Notes: generated by a model from the letters alone, not told the origin. A stretch of DNA of 64,000 nt from Sandaracinus amylolyticus (GCF_000737325.1 NZ_CP011125.1:6758001-6822000), one strand, 5' to 3'. Counted from the first letter of the stretch, positions 42,509-51,977 are shown. Made by a program: numbers and translations.

Positions 42509-43315
42509 ATGGACATGCGATTCACGTTCTCCGAGCGCGCCAGCCTCGCGGAGGTCTCCGCGCTGCGCGAGCAATATCTCGACGAGCTTCCGGAAGCCCA
42601 GGACGCGCTGCTCGAAGCGCGCGTGTCGGCGGGACGCTGTCACGCGATCCACCTCGCCGGGGCGCCCTGCGGATATTTCGTGGTCGCGGACGACACGCTC
42701 CTCGAGCTCCACCTGACCCCGGAGACGGCGCGATTCGCGATCTTCCTGCTCCCTCGCATCGTCGCGGAGCACGCGATTCGCGCGGCGCTCGTGAAGACCT
42801 TCGATCACGTGCTGCTCGCGCCCGCGCTCGACCTCGCGCGCGAGGTGCGCGTCCTCGGTGTGCTGGTGCGCGAGTTCGAGGCGCCGGAGACCCCCGAGAG
42901 CGAGCGAGCCCCCTACACCCAGCGCCCGGCGAGCGTCGACGATCTGCCGCGCATCCGCGCGATCGAGCAGGACGTCTTCACGCATCCCGAGCGCCTCCGA
43001 CGGGTGATCGAAGCGCAGCAATTGCACCTGTTCGAGCACGACGGTGCGCTGATCGGATTCGGAATCGTGCGCCCCGTGATCGCGGGACGCGCCGACGTCG
43101 AGATCGGAATCGCGGTCGACGTTCCGTTCCGGAGCAAGGGATATGCGGTGCAGCTCCTCCGCGACATGGCGGAGCAGTGCCGCGCGCGCGGCCTGAATCC
43201 GGTCTGCGGCTGCGCGCGATCGAACGAAGCGTCGATCAGGACGGGACTCCGCGCCGGCTTCTCGTCGCGGCACCGACTGATCGAAGTGCGCTTCGCCTCG
43301 GACGAGAAGCGATAG
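42509..43315 (+). CDS. GNAT acyltransferase in the siderophore locus
   Basis: A 268-residue protein. The C-terminal half (about 135-268) is a GNAT domain: DVEIGIAVDVPFRSKGYAVQLLRDM gives the acetyl-CoA pyrophosphate loop (PxxRxxGxA). The N-terminal half has the outline of a second, degenerate GNAT fold (CGYFVVADDTLLELHL), as in tandem-GNAT proteins. It lies in the rightward Fur-controlled run, after the long hairpin. It could acylate a siderophore amine or a metabolite; its position between lipoproteins and the PepSY gene favours an iron-related role. The substrate is unknown. Confidence 0.75.
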   Translation: MDMRFTFSERASLAEVSALREQYLDELPEAQDALLEARVSAGRCHAIHLAGAPCGYFVVADDTLLELHLTPETARFAIFLLPRIVAEHAIRAALVKTFDHVLLAPALDLAREVRVLGVLVREFEAPETPESERAPYTQRPASVDDLPRIRAIEQDVFTHPERLRRVIEAQQLHLFEHDGALIGFGIVRPVIAGRADVEIGIAVDVPFRSKGYAVQLLRDMAEQCRARGLNPVCGCARSNEASIRTGLRAGFSSRHRLIEVRFASDEKR

Positions 43316-43337
43316 GCGCACGAGTGTGGAGACGGCG

Positions 43338-44615
43338 ATGAACCAACGATATCGATTCGTGATCGTGAGCCTGGCGCTGATTGCGTCGCTGAGCGCGGCG
43401 TGCGGCGACGACGACGACGGCTCGACCCCGACCGACGGGGGCAATCCGGACACCGACGGCGGCGCTCCGCCTCCGACCGACGGCGGCGAGCCCGCGCCGC
43501 CCGTGTATGCCGTGATCACGCAGGTCTTCGAGGCGATGGGCCAGACGAGCTACGTCGTCCTCACCGGTGATCTCACGCGGACGACGACCCTCGCGCTCCA
43601 CGACGCGACCGAGCTGCCGGGACGCGCGATCGGCGCGGGCCCGACCGGCGGTGGCGCGCTCTACGTCGGCGGCACCGAGGGCCCGACCATCACGCGCTAC
43701 GACCTCTCGCAGGACGGAACGACGCTCGAAGAGGGCGACACCGTGAGCTTCGCGGGCGCCGGCGTGACGTCGATCGGCGAGTACCAGGATCAGCTGCAGT
43801 TCGTGTCGGAGACGAAGGCCTACTACTTCGACGGTCGATCCGCGCAGATGATCGTGTGGAACCCGAGCGAGATGACGGTCGAGCGCGCCGTCGATCTCTC
43901 GGAGCTGGTGATCGAGCGCGCGCTCCTGACGTTCTCGACCAACGCGGTGCGCCACGGCGAGCACATCGTGTTCCCGCTCGGATGGCGCAGCGACGTGGAC
44001 GCGCGGATCATCAGCGTCGCGGGCGTGCTCGTCGTCGACACGCGCGACGACTCGTTCACCGTCGCGCGCGACGAGCGCTGCGGATACGTGCGCACCGCGG
44101 CGGAGGGTGACGATGGGCGGCTCTACCTCGCGACGGAGGCGTACGGCTCCGCGGTGCACCGCGTCGTCGCGGCGAACGCGCCCGCGCCGTGCTTGCTGCG
44201 GCTCGACGAGTCGTGGTCGGCGTTCGACACGTCGTTCCACGTCGAGCTCTCGACGCTCGTCGGCGGCGCGACGGCGGGCTCGCTCGTGCAGAGCGACGGG
44301 GCGACCACGTGGATCCGCGTGCTCGACGAGAGCGCGGTCACCGTGACGCCCGAGACCAACCCGCGCGTGCTCGCGAGCACGCGTGCGTGGCAGTGGTGGC
44401 GGATCACCCTCGGCCCCACGCCCACCGCGGCGGTGCAGGAGATCGGGACGAGCAACGGGAGCGAGTTCCTGCTCAACGTCGACGATCACGCGGTCATCCC
44501 GGAGTTCGCGAGCGATCGTTCGCAGACCGTGCTGCGCGATGCGTCGGACGGCACTCCGTCCGACGCGAACGTGACGGTGCCGGGTCTCACGTTCTCGCTC
44601 GTGCGCATCCGCTGA
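43338..44615 (+). CDS. Beta-propeller-like lipoprotein of siderophore loci
   Basis: A 425-residue lipoprotein (LALIASLSAAC, Cys21) with an Asp/Thr/Gly linker, then a repetitive beta body of about 360 residues (YFDGRSAQMIVWNPSEM, LVVDTRDDSFTVARDERCGYV) that suggests a propeller. It resembles the DUF4374 proteins found next to PepSY genes in myxobacterial and other iron loci (MxcI-like), but I am only moderately sure of this. ATG at 43338 follows TGGAGA; an in-frame GTG at 43326 is less likely. The PepSY gene starts 13 bases downstream. Confidence 0.7.
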   Translation: MNQRYRFVIVSLALIASLSAACGDDDDGSTPTDGGNPDTDGGAPPPTDGGEPAPPVYAVITQVFEAMGQTSYVVLTGDLTRTTTLALHDATELPGRAIGAGPTGGGALYVGGTEGPTITRYDLSQDGTTLEEGDTVSFAGAGVTSIGEYQDQLQFVSETKAYYFDGRSAQMIVWNPSEMTVERAVDLSELVIERALLTFSTNAVRHGEHIVFPLGWRSDVDARIISVAGVLVVDTRDDSFTVARDERCGYVRTAAEGDDGRLYLATEAYGSAVHRVVAANAPAPCLLRLDESWSAFDTSFHVELSTLVGGATAGSLVQSDGATTWIRVLDESAVTVTPETNPRVLASTRAWQWWRITLGPTPTAAVQEIGTSNGSEFLLNVDDHAVIPEFASDRSQTVLRDASDGTPSDANVTVPGLTFSLVRIR

Positions 44616-44628
44616 CGGAGCGGCCAGC

Positions 44629-45609
44629 ATGTCGGCGCCGATCCTCACCGCGCTCAGGGCGCGCATCGCACACTCGCCGCGCGCTCCGGCCCCGGGCGCG
44701 CGCACCCGCGCAATGCGCTGGATCCGCAAGATCCACATGTACCTCGGCCTCGCGCTCTTCCCGTGGATCATCTTCTTCGGGGTGAGCGGGATGCTCTTCA
44801 ACCATCCCGGCGTCGGCGAGGACGTGCGCGCGCGCCCGATCCCCGCCGAGCACCTGCGCGAGCACGCGGGCATCACGCCGATGGCGCCGCGCGCGGTCGC
44901 GGAGGACGTCGTCGCGGCGCTGCGCGCGGAGGGTCACTCGCTGCGCCTCGACGACGAGTACGAGAGCCGCTTCCAAGGATCGCTCGCGTTCGGCGCGAGC
45001 GGGCCCGGCGTGAAGCACCTCGTGCTCGTCGATCCCGCCGCGGGTCGCGGCCTGCTCCTGTCGCGTCCCGATCACACCGCCGCGCCGCCGCCCTTCGCCG
45101 GCACGATCGACCTGCCCGACCATCGCATCTCCGACGTGGAGGCGCGCATCGCGTCGCTGCTGCCGACGCTCGGCGTGGACGACGCGCACGGACCACTGCG
45201 CGCGCGGATCGCGCCGAGCGTTCGCTTCCGCACCATCGACGCCGACGGGCATCGCTGGAACGTCACCTACGATCTGCGCACCGGGCGCGTCGATGGACGG
45301 CTCACCGAGCGCTCACCCGCGCTGAGCCTCCACGACCTGCTCGGCGCGATGCACAAGACGCATCACTACCCGCCCTCGCTCGGCCCGACGACGTTCTGGG
45401 CGCTCTTCGCCGACCTCACGGGGCTGACGCTGATCATCTGGGCGCTCACCGGGCTCGTGATGTGGTGGCAGCTCAAGAAGACGCGCGCGCTCGGCGTGAT
45501 CGCGGTGAGCGTGGGCGTGCTCGTGGCGGCGCTCACGATGGTCGCGACCCACGACGAGCTGCGCTTCGGGAACGTCCGCCCCGAGGAGCCGGGCCGAGCG
45601 AGCGACTGA
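44629..45609 (+). CDS. PepSY-domain membrane protein, iron uptake
   Basis: A 326-residue inner-membrane protein of the PepSY-associated type. The first helix (residues 38-56, IHMYLGLALFPWIIFFGVSG) carries the family's early His. A large periplasmic part follows with LHDLLGAMHKTHHYPP, then two helices (about 255-275 and 285-302). Relatives beside siderophore genes are thought to reduce ferric siderophores with heme-bound electrons. It ends the rightward siderophore run. A small palindrome, CGACT-G-AGTCG, covers its stop codon. Confidence 0.82.
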   Translation: MSAPILTALRARIAHSPRAPAPGARTRAMRWIRKIHMYLGLALFPWIIFFGVSGMLFNHPGVGEDVRARPIPAEHLREHAGITPMAPRAVAEDVVAALRAEGHSLRLDDEYESRFQGSLAFGASGPGVKHLVLVDPAAGRGLLLSRPDHTAAPPPFAGTIDLPDHRISDVEARIASLLPTLGVDDAHGPLRARIAPSVRFRTIDADGHRWNVTYDLRTGRVDGRLTERSPALSLHDLLGAMHKTHHYPPSLGPTTFWALFADLTGLTLIIWALTGLVMWWQLKKTRALGVIAVSVGVLVAALTMVATHDELRFGNVRPEEPGRASD

Positions 45610-45633
45610 GTCGTTCGGGCCCGACGCCGAGCG

Positions 45634-46083
45634 TCACTCCGGTGCGGTGCGGAGCTCGGGGACGTCGAGGACGACGCGCCAACCGTCGTCCTCGAGCACC
45701 ATCGGGAGATCTGCGCGCTGCGACGGCTCCTCGCCGCTCACCGTCACGACCGCGCGCCCTTCGCCCTCCTCGCGCGCGCGGAAGCCGCTGCCTCGTCGCG
45801 GGGTGAAGCGCAGGCGCGAGCGCCCCTCGACGAGCATCTCCCACGGCTCGTACTCGCGCGCGCCGAGCGCGGTCGCGCTGCGCGCGCGCTCGTAGAGGCG
45901 ACGCTGCGACTCTTCGTCGATCAGCTCGTGCGCCTCGCGCAGCGCGCTGCGATCGTCTCGGCCGCGCTCGAGCGCGTCGACGAAGAGCGCCGCGGCACCT
46001 TCGGGGGTCGTGTCGTCGAGCTCGCGCGCACACGCGGCGAGCAGCACGGACGAGAGCAGGGCGACGACGATCGGAGAGCGCAC
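45634..46083 (-). CDS. Small lipoprotein of unknown function
   Basis: A 149-residue lipoprotein: from the GTG at 46083, VRSPIVVALLSSVLLAAC gives a lipobox Cys at 18. TPEGAAALFVDALERG and EYEPWEMLVEGRSRLRF recall small lipoproteins with an NTF2-like fold. It is divergent from the amidase gene and convergent with the PepSY gene. No function can be assigned. Confidence 0.65.
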   Translation of the reverse strand: MRSPIVVALLSSVLLAACARELDDTTPEGAAALFVDALERGRDDRSALREAHELIDEESQRRLYERARSATALGAREYEPWEMLVEGRSRLRFTPRRGSGFRAREEGEGRAVVTVSGEEPSQRADLPMVLEDDGWRVVLDVPELRTAPE

Positions 46084-46118
46084 GGCGCGATCATCTAGCG
46101 CGGAGGTCGCGCGCGTCG

Positions 46119-47540
46119 ATGCGACGCGGCACAAGATGGGGCGTGCAGGACGCGAAGTCGCTGAGCCGTCTCGACGCGATCGCGCAGGCCGAGCTGTGCG
46201 CGCGCGGCGAGGTCACCCCCGACGAGCTGCGCGAGGCCGCGCTCGTACGCATCGACGCGCTCGATCCGCTGCTGCGCTCGATCGTGACGGTGAGCCGCGA
46301 GCGGCCGCGCACGCTCGGCGAAGGCCCGCTGCGCGGCGTTCCCTTCGTCGTGAAGGACTCGACGCCCTGGCCCGATCTGCGCTGGTCGATGGGCTCCCGC
46401 GTGTTCCGCGCGAACGTCGCGCGACAGCAGACGCAGTACGGTAAGCGGCTCGCCGCGGCGGGGCTCGTCTGCGTGGGCAAGAGCGCGACCGCCGAATTCG
46501 GGCTGCTCCACAGCACCGAGACGCTGCTCGAGGGCGTCACGCACAACCCGTGGGATCTCTCGCGCTCGTGCGGAGGCTCGTCGGGCGGGAGCGCGGCCGC
46601 GGTCGCCGCGGGCCTCGTGCCGATCGCGCACGCGAACGACGGCGGCGGCTCGATCCGCACGCCCGCGTCGGCGTGCGGCGTGCTCGGCTTCAAGCCGTCG
46701 CGCGGGCGCACGGTCCCCGCGAGCTTCGGCACCAGCGACTTCCTCGACCTCACGAGCGATCACTGCATCTCGCGCTCGGTGCGCGACAGCGCGCTGTTCC
46801 TCTCGATCACCGAGGATCGCAGCGCCGGTGATCCCGTCGGCTTCGTGCGCGATCCCATCGATCGCCCGCTGCGCATCGCGACGTGGACACGCACGCTCCT
46901 CGCCGACGACGTCGAGCCCGCCGTGCGCCGCGCGTACGACGACACCATCGCGCTGCTCACCGAGCTCGGGCATCGCGTCGACGGGATCGCGCCGCCCGCG
47001 ATCGCCGGTCCGCCGCTCGCCGATGCGCTCTTCGTCGTCGCCGGCGCGGCGGTCGCGGGCGTGGTCGACGTCGTCGATCGTGCGCGCGGCACGCCCGTGC
47101 AGGAGCACGAGCTCGAGCCCTTCACGTGGTCGCTGATCGAGGCGTTCGAGGCGCGCGGCGCTCACGCGCTCCCGATCGCGCGCAACGCGTTCGCCGAAGC
47201 AGCGCGCATCTACCGCGACGCCACGCGCGAGCACGACGTCGTGCTCACGCCGACGCTCGCGACCGAGATCTGGCAAGTCGGCCATCTCTCGCCGGTGCTC
47301 GGCCGCGAGGAGCTCATCCGCCGGACCGCGCGCGCCGTGGGCTACACGCCGATCCAGAACGTCGCGGGCTGTCCCGCGATGTCGGTGCCGCTGCACGTGT
47401 CGGAGCGCGGCCTGCCGATCGGGATGCACTTCGCAGCGGCGGCAGGCGCCGATGCGCTCCTGCTGCGCCTCGCGTACCAGCTCGAGCAGGCGCGGCCCTG
47501 GGCCGATCGCTGGCCGCGCTACTCGATCCCGACGATCTAG
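46119..47540 (+). CDS. Amidase signature family hydrolase
   Basis: A 473-residue member of the amidase-signature family. The Ser-cisSer-Lys triad is visible: Lys in [11 protein letters not shown], the Gly/Ser-rich stretch [15 protein letters not shown] and DGGGSIR carrying the nucleophile. Substrates in the family range from fatty amides to Glu-tRNA; absence of gatB/gatC nearby argues against GatA. The ATG at 46119 or the GTG at 46143 could start it. It overlaps the convergent lipoprotein gene by 4 bases. Confidence 0.9.
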   Translation: MRRGTRWGVQDAKSLSRLDAIAQAELCARGEVTPDELREAALVRIDALDPLLRSIVTVSRERPRTLGEGPLRGVPFVVKDSTPWPDLRWSMGSRVFRANVARQQTQYGKRLAAAGLVCVGKSATAEFGLLHSTETLLEGVTHNPWDLSRSCGGSSGGSAAAVAAGLVPIAHANDGGGSIRTPASACGVLGFKPSRGRTVPASFGTSDFLDLTSDHCISRSVRDSALFLSITEDRSAGDPVGFVRDPIDRPLRIATWTRTLLADDVEPAVRRAYDDTIALLTELGHRVDGIAPPAIAGPPLADALFVVAGAAVAGVVDVVDRARGTPVQEHELEPFTWSLIEAFEARGAHALPIARNAFAEAARIYRDATREHDVVLTPTLATEIWQVGHLSPVLGREELIRRTARAVGYTPIQNVAGCPAMSVPLHVSERGLPIGMHFAAAAGADALLLRLAYQLEQARPWADRWPRYSIPTI

Positions 47541-48211
47541 GCCGGGGTCGGCCAGATCTCGTCGTCCCACCCGGGCAGGAAGAGATCGGGGCCGCTCGAC
47601 GGCGGTGCCCCGCGCAGCGGCTCGCTCGGCACCGCGAGATCGTCGAACCGCTCGACGAACCGCGCGACCGTCGCGCGCTGCTCGGCGCCGATCTCGAATC
47701 GATCGCCGCACACCTCGCCCTCCACGCGATCGGCGCGTGCGATCGCGCGCAGCGTCTCGATCGAGAGGTCGAGACGCACCGCGTCGTAGACCCCGCGCGT
47801 CAGCGGTCGTCCGATGTAGCTCGCGCGCAGCGCGACGCGCTCGCCGTCGATCTCCATGCGCACGTCGCACATCGCGCCCCATCGCCGCGCCCGCGCCGGC
47901 GCGTCGACGATCGCGTGGACGTGCATCTCGTCGTCGCGCGGCCTGCCCCAGATGCGCAGCGCGCCCCAGCCCCACAGAGACGCGACGTTCGGCCACGGGA
48001 TCTGCGCGCGCAGATCGGGCGCGTGCGCCGCGCCCTGCTCGACGACGCTGCCCTCGAGCGGTGTTCCGTCGGGCAGCGTCGCGGTCTCGCGCGCGACGCG
48101 CGGCTGCTCGCGGCGATCATTCCGCGAGCCAGCAGGCAGCGCGCAGGAGACGCAGAGCGCGAGCACCCCCGCGATCCAGATCGGCGCGCCTGTCGCTCGA
48201 GATGACAGCAT
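47537..48211 (-). CDS. Lipoprotein of unknown function
   Basis: A 224-residue lipoprotein (IWIAGVLALCVSC, Cys23). The mature part is a charged globular domain with no recognised family. The start at 48211 is set by the signal peptide, and the longer upstream frame is antisense to the E1 alpha gene. It is divergent from that gene. Confidence 0.65.
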   Translation of the reverse strand: MLSSRATGAPIWIAGVLALCVSCALPAGSRNDRREQPRVARETATLPDGTPLEGSVVEQGAAHAPDLRAQIPWPNVASLWGWGALRIWGRPRDDEMHVHAIVDAPARARRWGAMCDVRMEIDGERVALRASYIGRPLTRGVYDAVRLDLSIETLRAIARADRVEGEVCGDRFEIGAEQRATVARFVERFDDLAVPSEPLRGAPPSSGPDLFLPGWDDEIWPTPA

Positions 48212-48374
48212 CCGACCCCGACCTCCGAGCCGCGCGGATGCACGGCCCCACCGACTCGAATCGTACGCCCGCGCGTGACGGATCTCACCTGGAGGCGCGC
48301 GCACGAACGATGCGACACGCGGGCCCTCACGCGGCTTGGACCGCGCCTTTGCCCGCGTGGCCTCGCTCGGTAAG

Positions 48375-49499
48375 ATGCGCGCGCTCATGCGCATCAAAGG
48401 CGACGATCCGACGCTCGCGCTCTTCTCCGTGCTGCGCGAGGACGGCACCGCGGACCCGCAACGCGACCCCTTCCTGCCGAAGGAGATGCTGCTCGCGATG
48501 TACGAGCAGATGCTGCGCATCCGCCGCATCGACGAGCGCATGCTCGGCAAGCAGCGCCAGGGCAAGGTCGGCTTCTACGGCACGATCACCGGGCAAGAGG
48601 CGACCCCGATCGCGACGGGCCTCGCGCTCGCGCCCGAGGACTGGGTGTTCCCCGCGCTGCGCGAGGCCGCGATCATGCTCGTGCGCGGGTTCCCGCTCGG
48701 CACGTGGCTCGCGCAGGTCTACGGCAACCACGGCGACCTGCTGAAGGGCCGCCAGATGCCGAGCCACCAGTCGGGCCGCGCGGTCAACCAGGTCGCGTGG
48801 AGCTCGTGCATCGGACCGCAGATCCCGCAGGCGGTCGGCGCGGCGATGGCGGCCAAGGCGAAGGGCGACAAGGCCGTCAGCGTCGGCTTCATGGGCGACG
48901 GCGCGACCAGCCAGCCCGACTTCCACGCGGCGATGACGTTCGCCGGGATCCACAAGCCGCCCGTGGTGCTGATCTGCCAGAACAACCACTGGTCGATCAG
49001 CGTGCCCACCGCGAAGCAGACGGCGAGCAAGACGATCGCGGTGAAGGCGCACGCGTACGGCATCCGCGGCGTGCGCGTCGACGGCAACGACGTGCTCGCG
49101 GTCTATCGCGTGGTGAAGGACGCGGTCGATCGCGCGCGCGCCGGTGAGGGCCCGACGTTCGTCGAGAGCCTCACGTACCGCATGGGCCCGCACAGCTCGA
49201 GCGACGATCCGACGCGCTACCGCTCGAACGACGAGGTCGAGTCGTGGGCGAAGAAGGACCCGCTCGCGCGCTTCGAGCGCTACCTGCAGAAGGCCGAGCT
49301 GCTCGACGACGCGACGAAGGACGCGATCGAGGCGCGCCTGCGCGCGGAGCTCGATGCGGCGCTCGCGCAGGTCGAGGAGCTCGGCCCGCCGGCGCGCGAG
49401 ACGGTGTTCGAGGACGTGTATGCGTCGTTGCCCGCCCACTTGGCGGAGCAGCGCGAGACGCTCCTCGCACTTCCGCCGGCCCCTCTCGGTCACCACTGA
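48375..49499 (+). CDS. 2-oxoacid dehydrogenase E1 alpha subunit
   Basis: A 374-residue thiamine diphosphate-dependent E1 alpha. GDGATSQPDFHAAMTFAG is the ThDP/Mg motif (GDG...N-type), CQNNHWSISVP follows it, and YRMGPHSSSDDPTRYR is the phosphorylation-loop region, whose form is closer to branched-chain than to pyruvate E1 alpha. The enzyme decarboxylates a 2-oxoacid and needs an E1 beta, which is not encoded nearby. The ATG at 48375 is preferred to the TTG at 48336. Lipoamide dehydrogenase follows at 49692 after a structured gap. Confidence 0.87.
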   Translation: MRALMRIKGDDPTLALFSVLREDGTADPQRDPFLPKEMLLAMYEQMLRIRRIDERMLGKQRQGKVGFYGTITGQEATPIATGLALAPEDWVFPALREAAIMLVRGFPLGTWLAQVYGNHGDLLKGRQMPSHQSGRAVNQVAWSSCIGPQIPQAVGAAMAAKAKGDKAVSVGFMGDGATSQPDFHAAMTFAGIHKPPVVLICQNNHWSISVPTAKQTASKTIAVKAHAYGIRGVRVDGNDVLAVYRVVKDAVDRARAGEGPTFVESLTYRMGPHSSSDDPTRYRSNDEVESWAKKDPLARFERYLQKAELLDDATKDAIEARLRAELDAALAQVEELGPPARETVFEDVYASLPAHLAEQRETLLALPPAPLGHH

Positions 49500-49504
49500 T
49501 CTCC

Positions 49505-49581
49505 CAAGGGGGCTCCGCCCCTTTCGAGCCCCGGCCGCCGCCTAGCGGCGGCGCTGCGCGGGGGCCCCCTACGCCCCCTTG
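49505..49581 (+). terminator. Nested hairpins between E1 alpha and lpdA
   Basis: CAAGGGGGC (49505-49513) pairs with GCCCCCTTG (49573-49581), enclosing a perfect inner stem GCCGCCGC-CTA-GCGGCGGC (49534-49552). It is probably a terminator or attenuator, leaving lpdA to its own promoter in the next 110 bases. Confidence 0.6.
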
Positions 49582-49691
49582 CTCTTGCTCAGCGCGGCAC
49601 TCTCGAGAAAGAGCGCCGCTCGATTCCGCGACAGCCTCCGCTCCGACGCGGGGCTCGATGAACCCACATCTTCTTCGAAGGAACGTTCCTC

Positions 49692-51122
49692 ATGGCCAAC
49701 AAGAGCTTCGACGCGATCGTCATCGGCGGAGGTCCCGGCGGCTACCCGTGCGCGATCCGTCTCGGGCAGCTCAAGCAGAAGGTGCTCGTCGTCGAGAAGG
49801 AGTACGTCGGCGGCGTGTGCCTCAACTGGGGCTGCATCCCCAGCAAGGCGCTGATCGCCGCGTCCGGTCTCTACGAGCGGATCCTGCACGCGGAGAAGAT
49901 GGGCATCACCGCGCAGGGCGTGCAGATCGACATCGGCAAGATGCAGGACTGGAAGGAGGGCATCGTCAAGAAGCTCACCTCCGGCGTCGCGACGCTGATC
50001 AAGGCGAACGGCGGCGAGATCGTGATGGGCACCGCGCGCGTGACCGGCCCCAAGACGGTCGAGGTCACGAAGAGCGACGGCACCAAGGAGACCTTCGAGG
50101 CGACGAAGGCGATCGTCGTCGCGACCGGCGCGACCCCGATCGAGCTGCCGCACCTCAAGATCGACGGCGAGACCGTGATCACCGCGCGTCAGGCCGTGTC
50201 CATGCGCGAGGCGAAGGGCACGATGATCGTCGTCGGCGGCGGCGTCATCGGCATGGAGCTGGGCATGGTCTACCAGAAGCTCGGCATGAAGGTGATCGTC
50301 GTCGAGCTGCTCGATCAGCTCCTCGGCGCGACCGATCCCGACCTCGTGCAGGTCGTGCAGAAGGCCTTCGAGAAGGCGGGCGGCGAGGTGCTGCTCAAGA
50401 CGAAGGCGACGAACCTCCGCGTCGAGAACAAGAAGGCGATGCTCACCGTCGAGCTGCCCGACGGCGCCAAGCGCGACATCGAGGCGGACAAGGTGCTCGT
50501 GTCGATCGGCTTCCGCCCGAACGGCAAGGGCATCGGCCTCGAGGAGATCGGCGTGAAGCTCGATCAGCGCGGCCACGTGCTCGTCGACGACAAGCTCCAG
50601 ACGAACGTGAAGGGCGTCTACGCGATCGGCGACGTGAGCGGCGCGCCCTACCTCGCGCACAAGGCGACGAAGGAGGGCGAGATCGTCGCCGAGGTGATCG
50701 CGGGCAAGAAGTCGGCGCGCGACTGGCGCACGATGCCGAGCGCGATCTTCACCGAGCCGGAGATCGCGACGACCGGCATGAGCGAGCGCGACGCGAAGGC
50801 CGCGGGCAAGAAGGTGAAGCTCGGCAAGTTCCCCTTCAGCGTGCTCGGCCGCGCGATGGCGATCGACAGCACCGAGGGCTTCGTGAAGGTCATCCTCGAC
50901 GAGCAGACCAACGAGGTGCTCGGCGTGGCGATCGTCGGTCCCGAGGCGAGCGATCTGATCAGCGAGGCGAGCCTCGCGATCGAGATGTGCGCGTTCGCCG
51001 AGGACGTCGCGATGACGATCCACCCGCACCCGACGCTCGGCGAGGGCGTGATGGAGGCGTTCCACCAGGCGCTGGGGCACGCGATCCACACGAACAACCG
51101 CGCGCCGCGTCCCAGCGTCTGA
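49692..51122 (+). CDS. lpdA: Dihydrolipoyl dehydrogenase (E3)
   Basis: A 476-residue flavoprotein disulfide reductase that reoxidises lipoamide of 2-oxoacid dehydrogenase complexes with NAD+. FAD motif GGGPGGYPCA (12-21), redox-active disulfide CLNWGC (Cys43, Cys48), NAD motif VVGGGVIGMELG, and C-terminal HPHPTLGE with the catalytic His-Glu pair. Length is normal. It lies downstream of the E1 alpha gene and 2.6 kb before lipB, which supplies the lipoyl group of E2. A strong terminator follows. Confidence 0.95.
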   Translation: MANKSFDAIVIGGGPGGYPCAIRLGQLKQKVLVVEKEYVGGVCLNWGCIPSKALIAASGLYERILHAEKMGITAQGVQIDIGKMQDWKEGIVKKLTSGVATLIKANGGEIVMGTARVTGPKTVEVTKSDGTKETFEATKAIVVATGATPIELPHLKIDGETVITARQAVSMREAKGTMIVVGGGVIGMELGMVYQKLGMKVIVVELLDQLLGATDPDLVQVVQKAFEKAGGEVLLKTKATNLRVENKKAMLTVELPDGAKRDIEADKVLVSIGFRPNGKGIGLEEIGVKLDQRGHVLVDDKLQTNVKGVYAIGDVSGAPYLAHKATKEGEIVAEVIAGKKSARDWRTMPSAIFTEPEIATTGMSERDAKAAGKKVKLGKFPFSVLGRAMAIDSTEGFVKVILDEQTNEVLGVAIVGPEASDLISEASLAIEMCAFAEDVAMTIHPHPTLGEGVMEAFHQALGHAIHTNNRAPRPSV

Positions 51123-51140
51123 TCGACGAGCACGAAACAC

Positions 51141-51177
51141 GAAGAGGCCGAATGCGGCACGCCGCGTCGGCCTCTTC
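51141..51177 (+). terminator. Terminator after lpdA
   Basis: GAAGAGGCCGA (51141-51151) and TCGGCCTCTTC (51167-51177) form a perfect 11-bp stem, and GCGGC/GCCGC can pair in the loop. It could serve lpdA and the convergent lipoprotein gene alike. Confidence 0.75.
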
Positions 51178-51202
51178 GCGTTCCGTCCGTCTCGTCAGCG
51201 CG

Positions 51203-51964
51203 TCAGCACGAGCCGCCGGTGCACACGAAGTCGAGGTCGCACACGGGCCCGGTGCCGCACCGGCACTCCCCCGCGGTGCAGCGATCCGCCGACTGCGTGC
51301 ACGTGGTCCCGCAGAACCCGCAGTTCTGCATGTCGGTCTGCAGGTCCACGCACCCGCCCGCGCAGCACGTCCGACCCGCCGCGCAGGGCGCGACGCCCGG
51401 CTCCGTCGAGCAGTCGCAGCTCCCGTCCTCGGTGCACACGTCGGCGCGCGTGCGGTCGTCCAGGCTCGCGCAGCCCTCGCAGCACTGCGCGCTCTCGTCG
51501 ACGCGCCCGTCGCAGTCGTTGTCGCGCTCGTCGCAGAGCTCGGGCGCGCCCGCGAGCGAGCCGAACGGCGGTCGCACGTCGGTGCGCGCGTCGTCGCAGT
51601 CGCAGCGCGTCAGGTCGTCGCCGGCGCGGCACGCCTCGATGCCGTCGCCGTCGGTGTCGCCGCACGACGTGTCGCGGCCGTCGCAGTTCTGGTCCATGCG
51701 ATCGCCGCAGATCTCGATCGCCGGCACGCACCCGCCGCCGCCGCCGTCGGTGCGCACCGTCGAGCCGTCGAGCCCTCCCGACGGGCCGCCGTCGACGCCC
51801 GGCGCGACCCCGTCGTCGTCGTCGCCCCCGCACGCGGCGGAGGCCACGAGGAGCAGCGCGCACGCATAGCTTCGCAGTCTTGCCCGGAGCGCTCGAGCGC
51901 GGGCCCCGGACGGGAGCGCGCGAGGCGCGCGGATCGGCGGTAGATCGGAGTCGACGAGTCTCAT
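51203..51964 (-). CDS. MopE-like Cys-rich lipoprotein
   Basis: A 253-residue exported protein. A long basic N-region precedes a lipoprotein signal (YACALLLVASAAC, Cys near 45), so the true start may lie downstream of 51964. The mature part has a Gly/Asp linker and MopE-type motifs (EICGDRMDQNCDG, ELCDERDNDCDG), then a Cys-knot-like stretch (GRTCCAGGCVDLQTDMQNCG). It follows the nidogen-like gene by 13 bases and probably shares its transcript. Likely a metal-binding or disulfide-rich surface protein. Confidence 0.75.
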   Translation of the reverse strand: MRLVDSDLPPIRAPRALPSGARARALRARLRSYACALLLVASAACGGDDDDGVAPGVDGGPSGGLDGSTVRTDGGGGGCVPAIEICGDRMDQNCDGRDTSCGDTDGDGIEACRAGDDLTRCDCDDARTDVRPPFGSLAGAPELCDERDNDCDGRVDESAQCCEGCASLDDRTRADVCTEDGSCDCSTEPGVAPCAAGRTCCAGGCVDLQTDMQNCGFCGTTCTQSADRCTAGECRCGTGPVCDLDFVCTGGSC

Positions 51965-51977
51965 CGGCTCTCTCTCC

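Noticed and set aside
40094-43519. Long minus-strand open frame opposite the NRPS end, lipoprotein and GNAT genes
   Set aside because: It crosses three well-supported plus-strand genes and the long hairpin, and its translation is low-complexity.
46119-47540. GatA (Glu-tRNA amidotransferase subunit A)
   Set aside because: The amidase signature is generic and no gatB or gatC lies nearby; called only as a family member.
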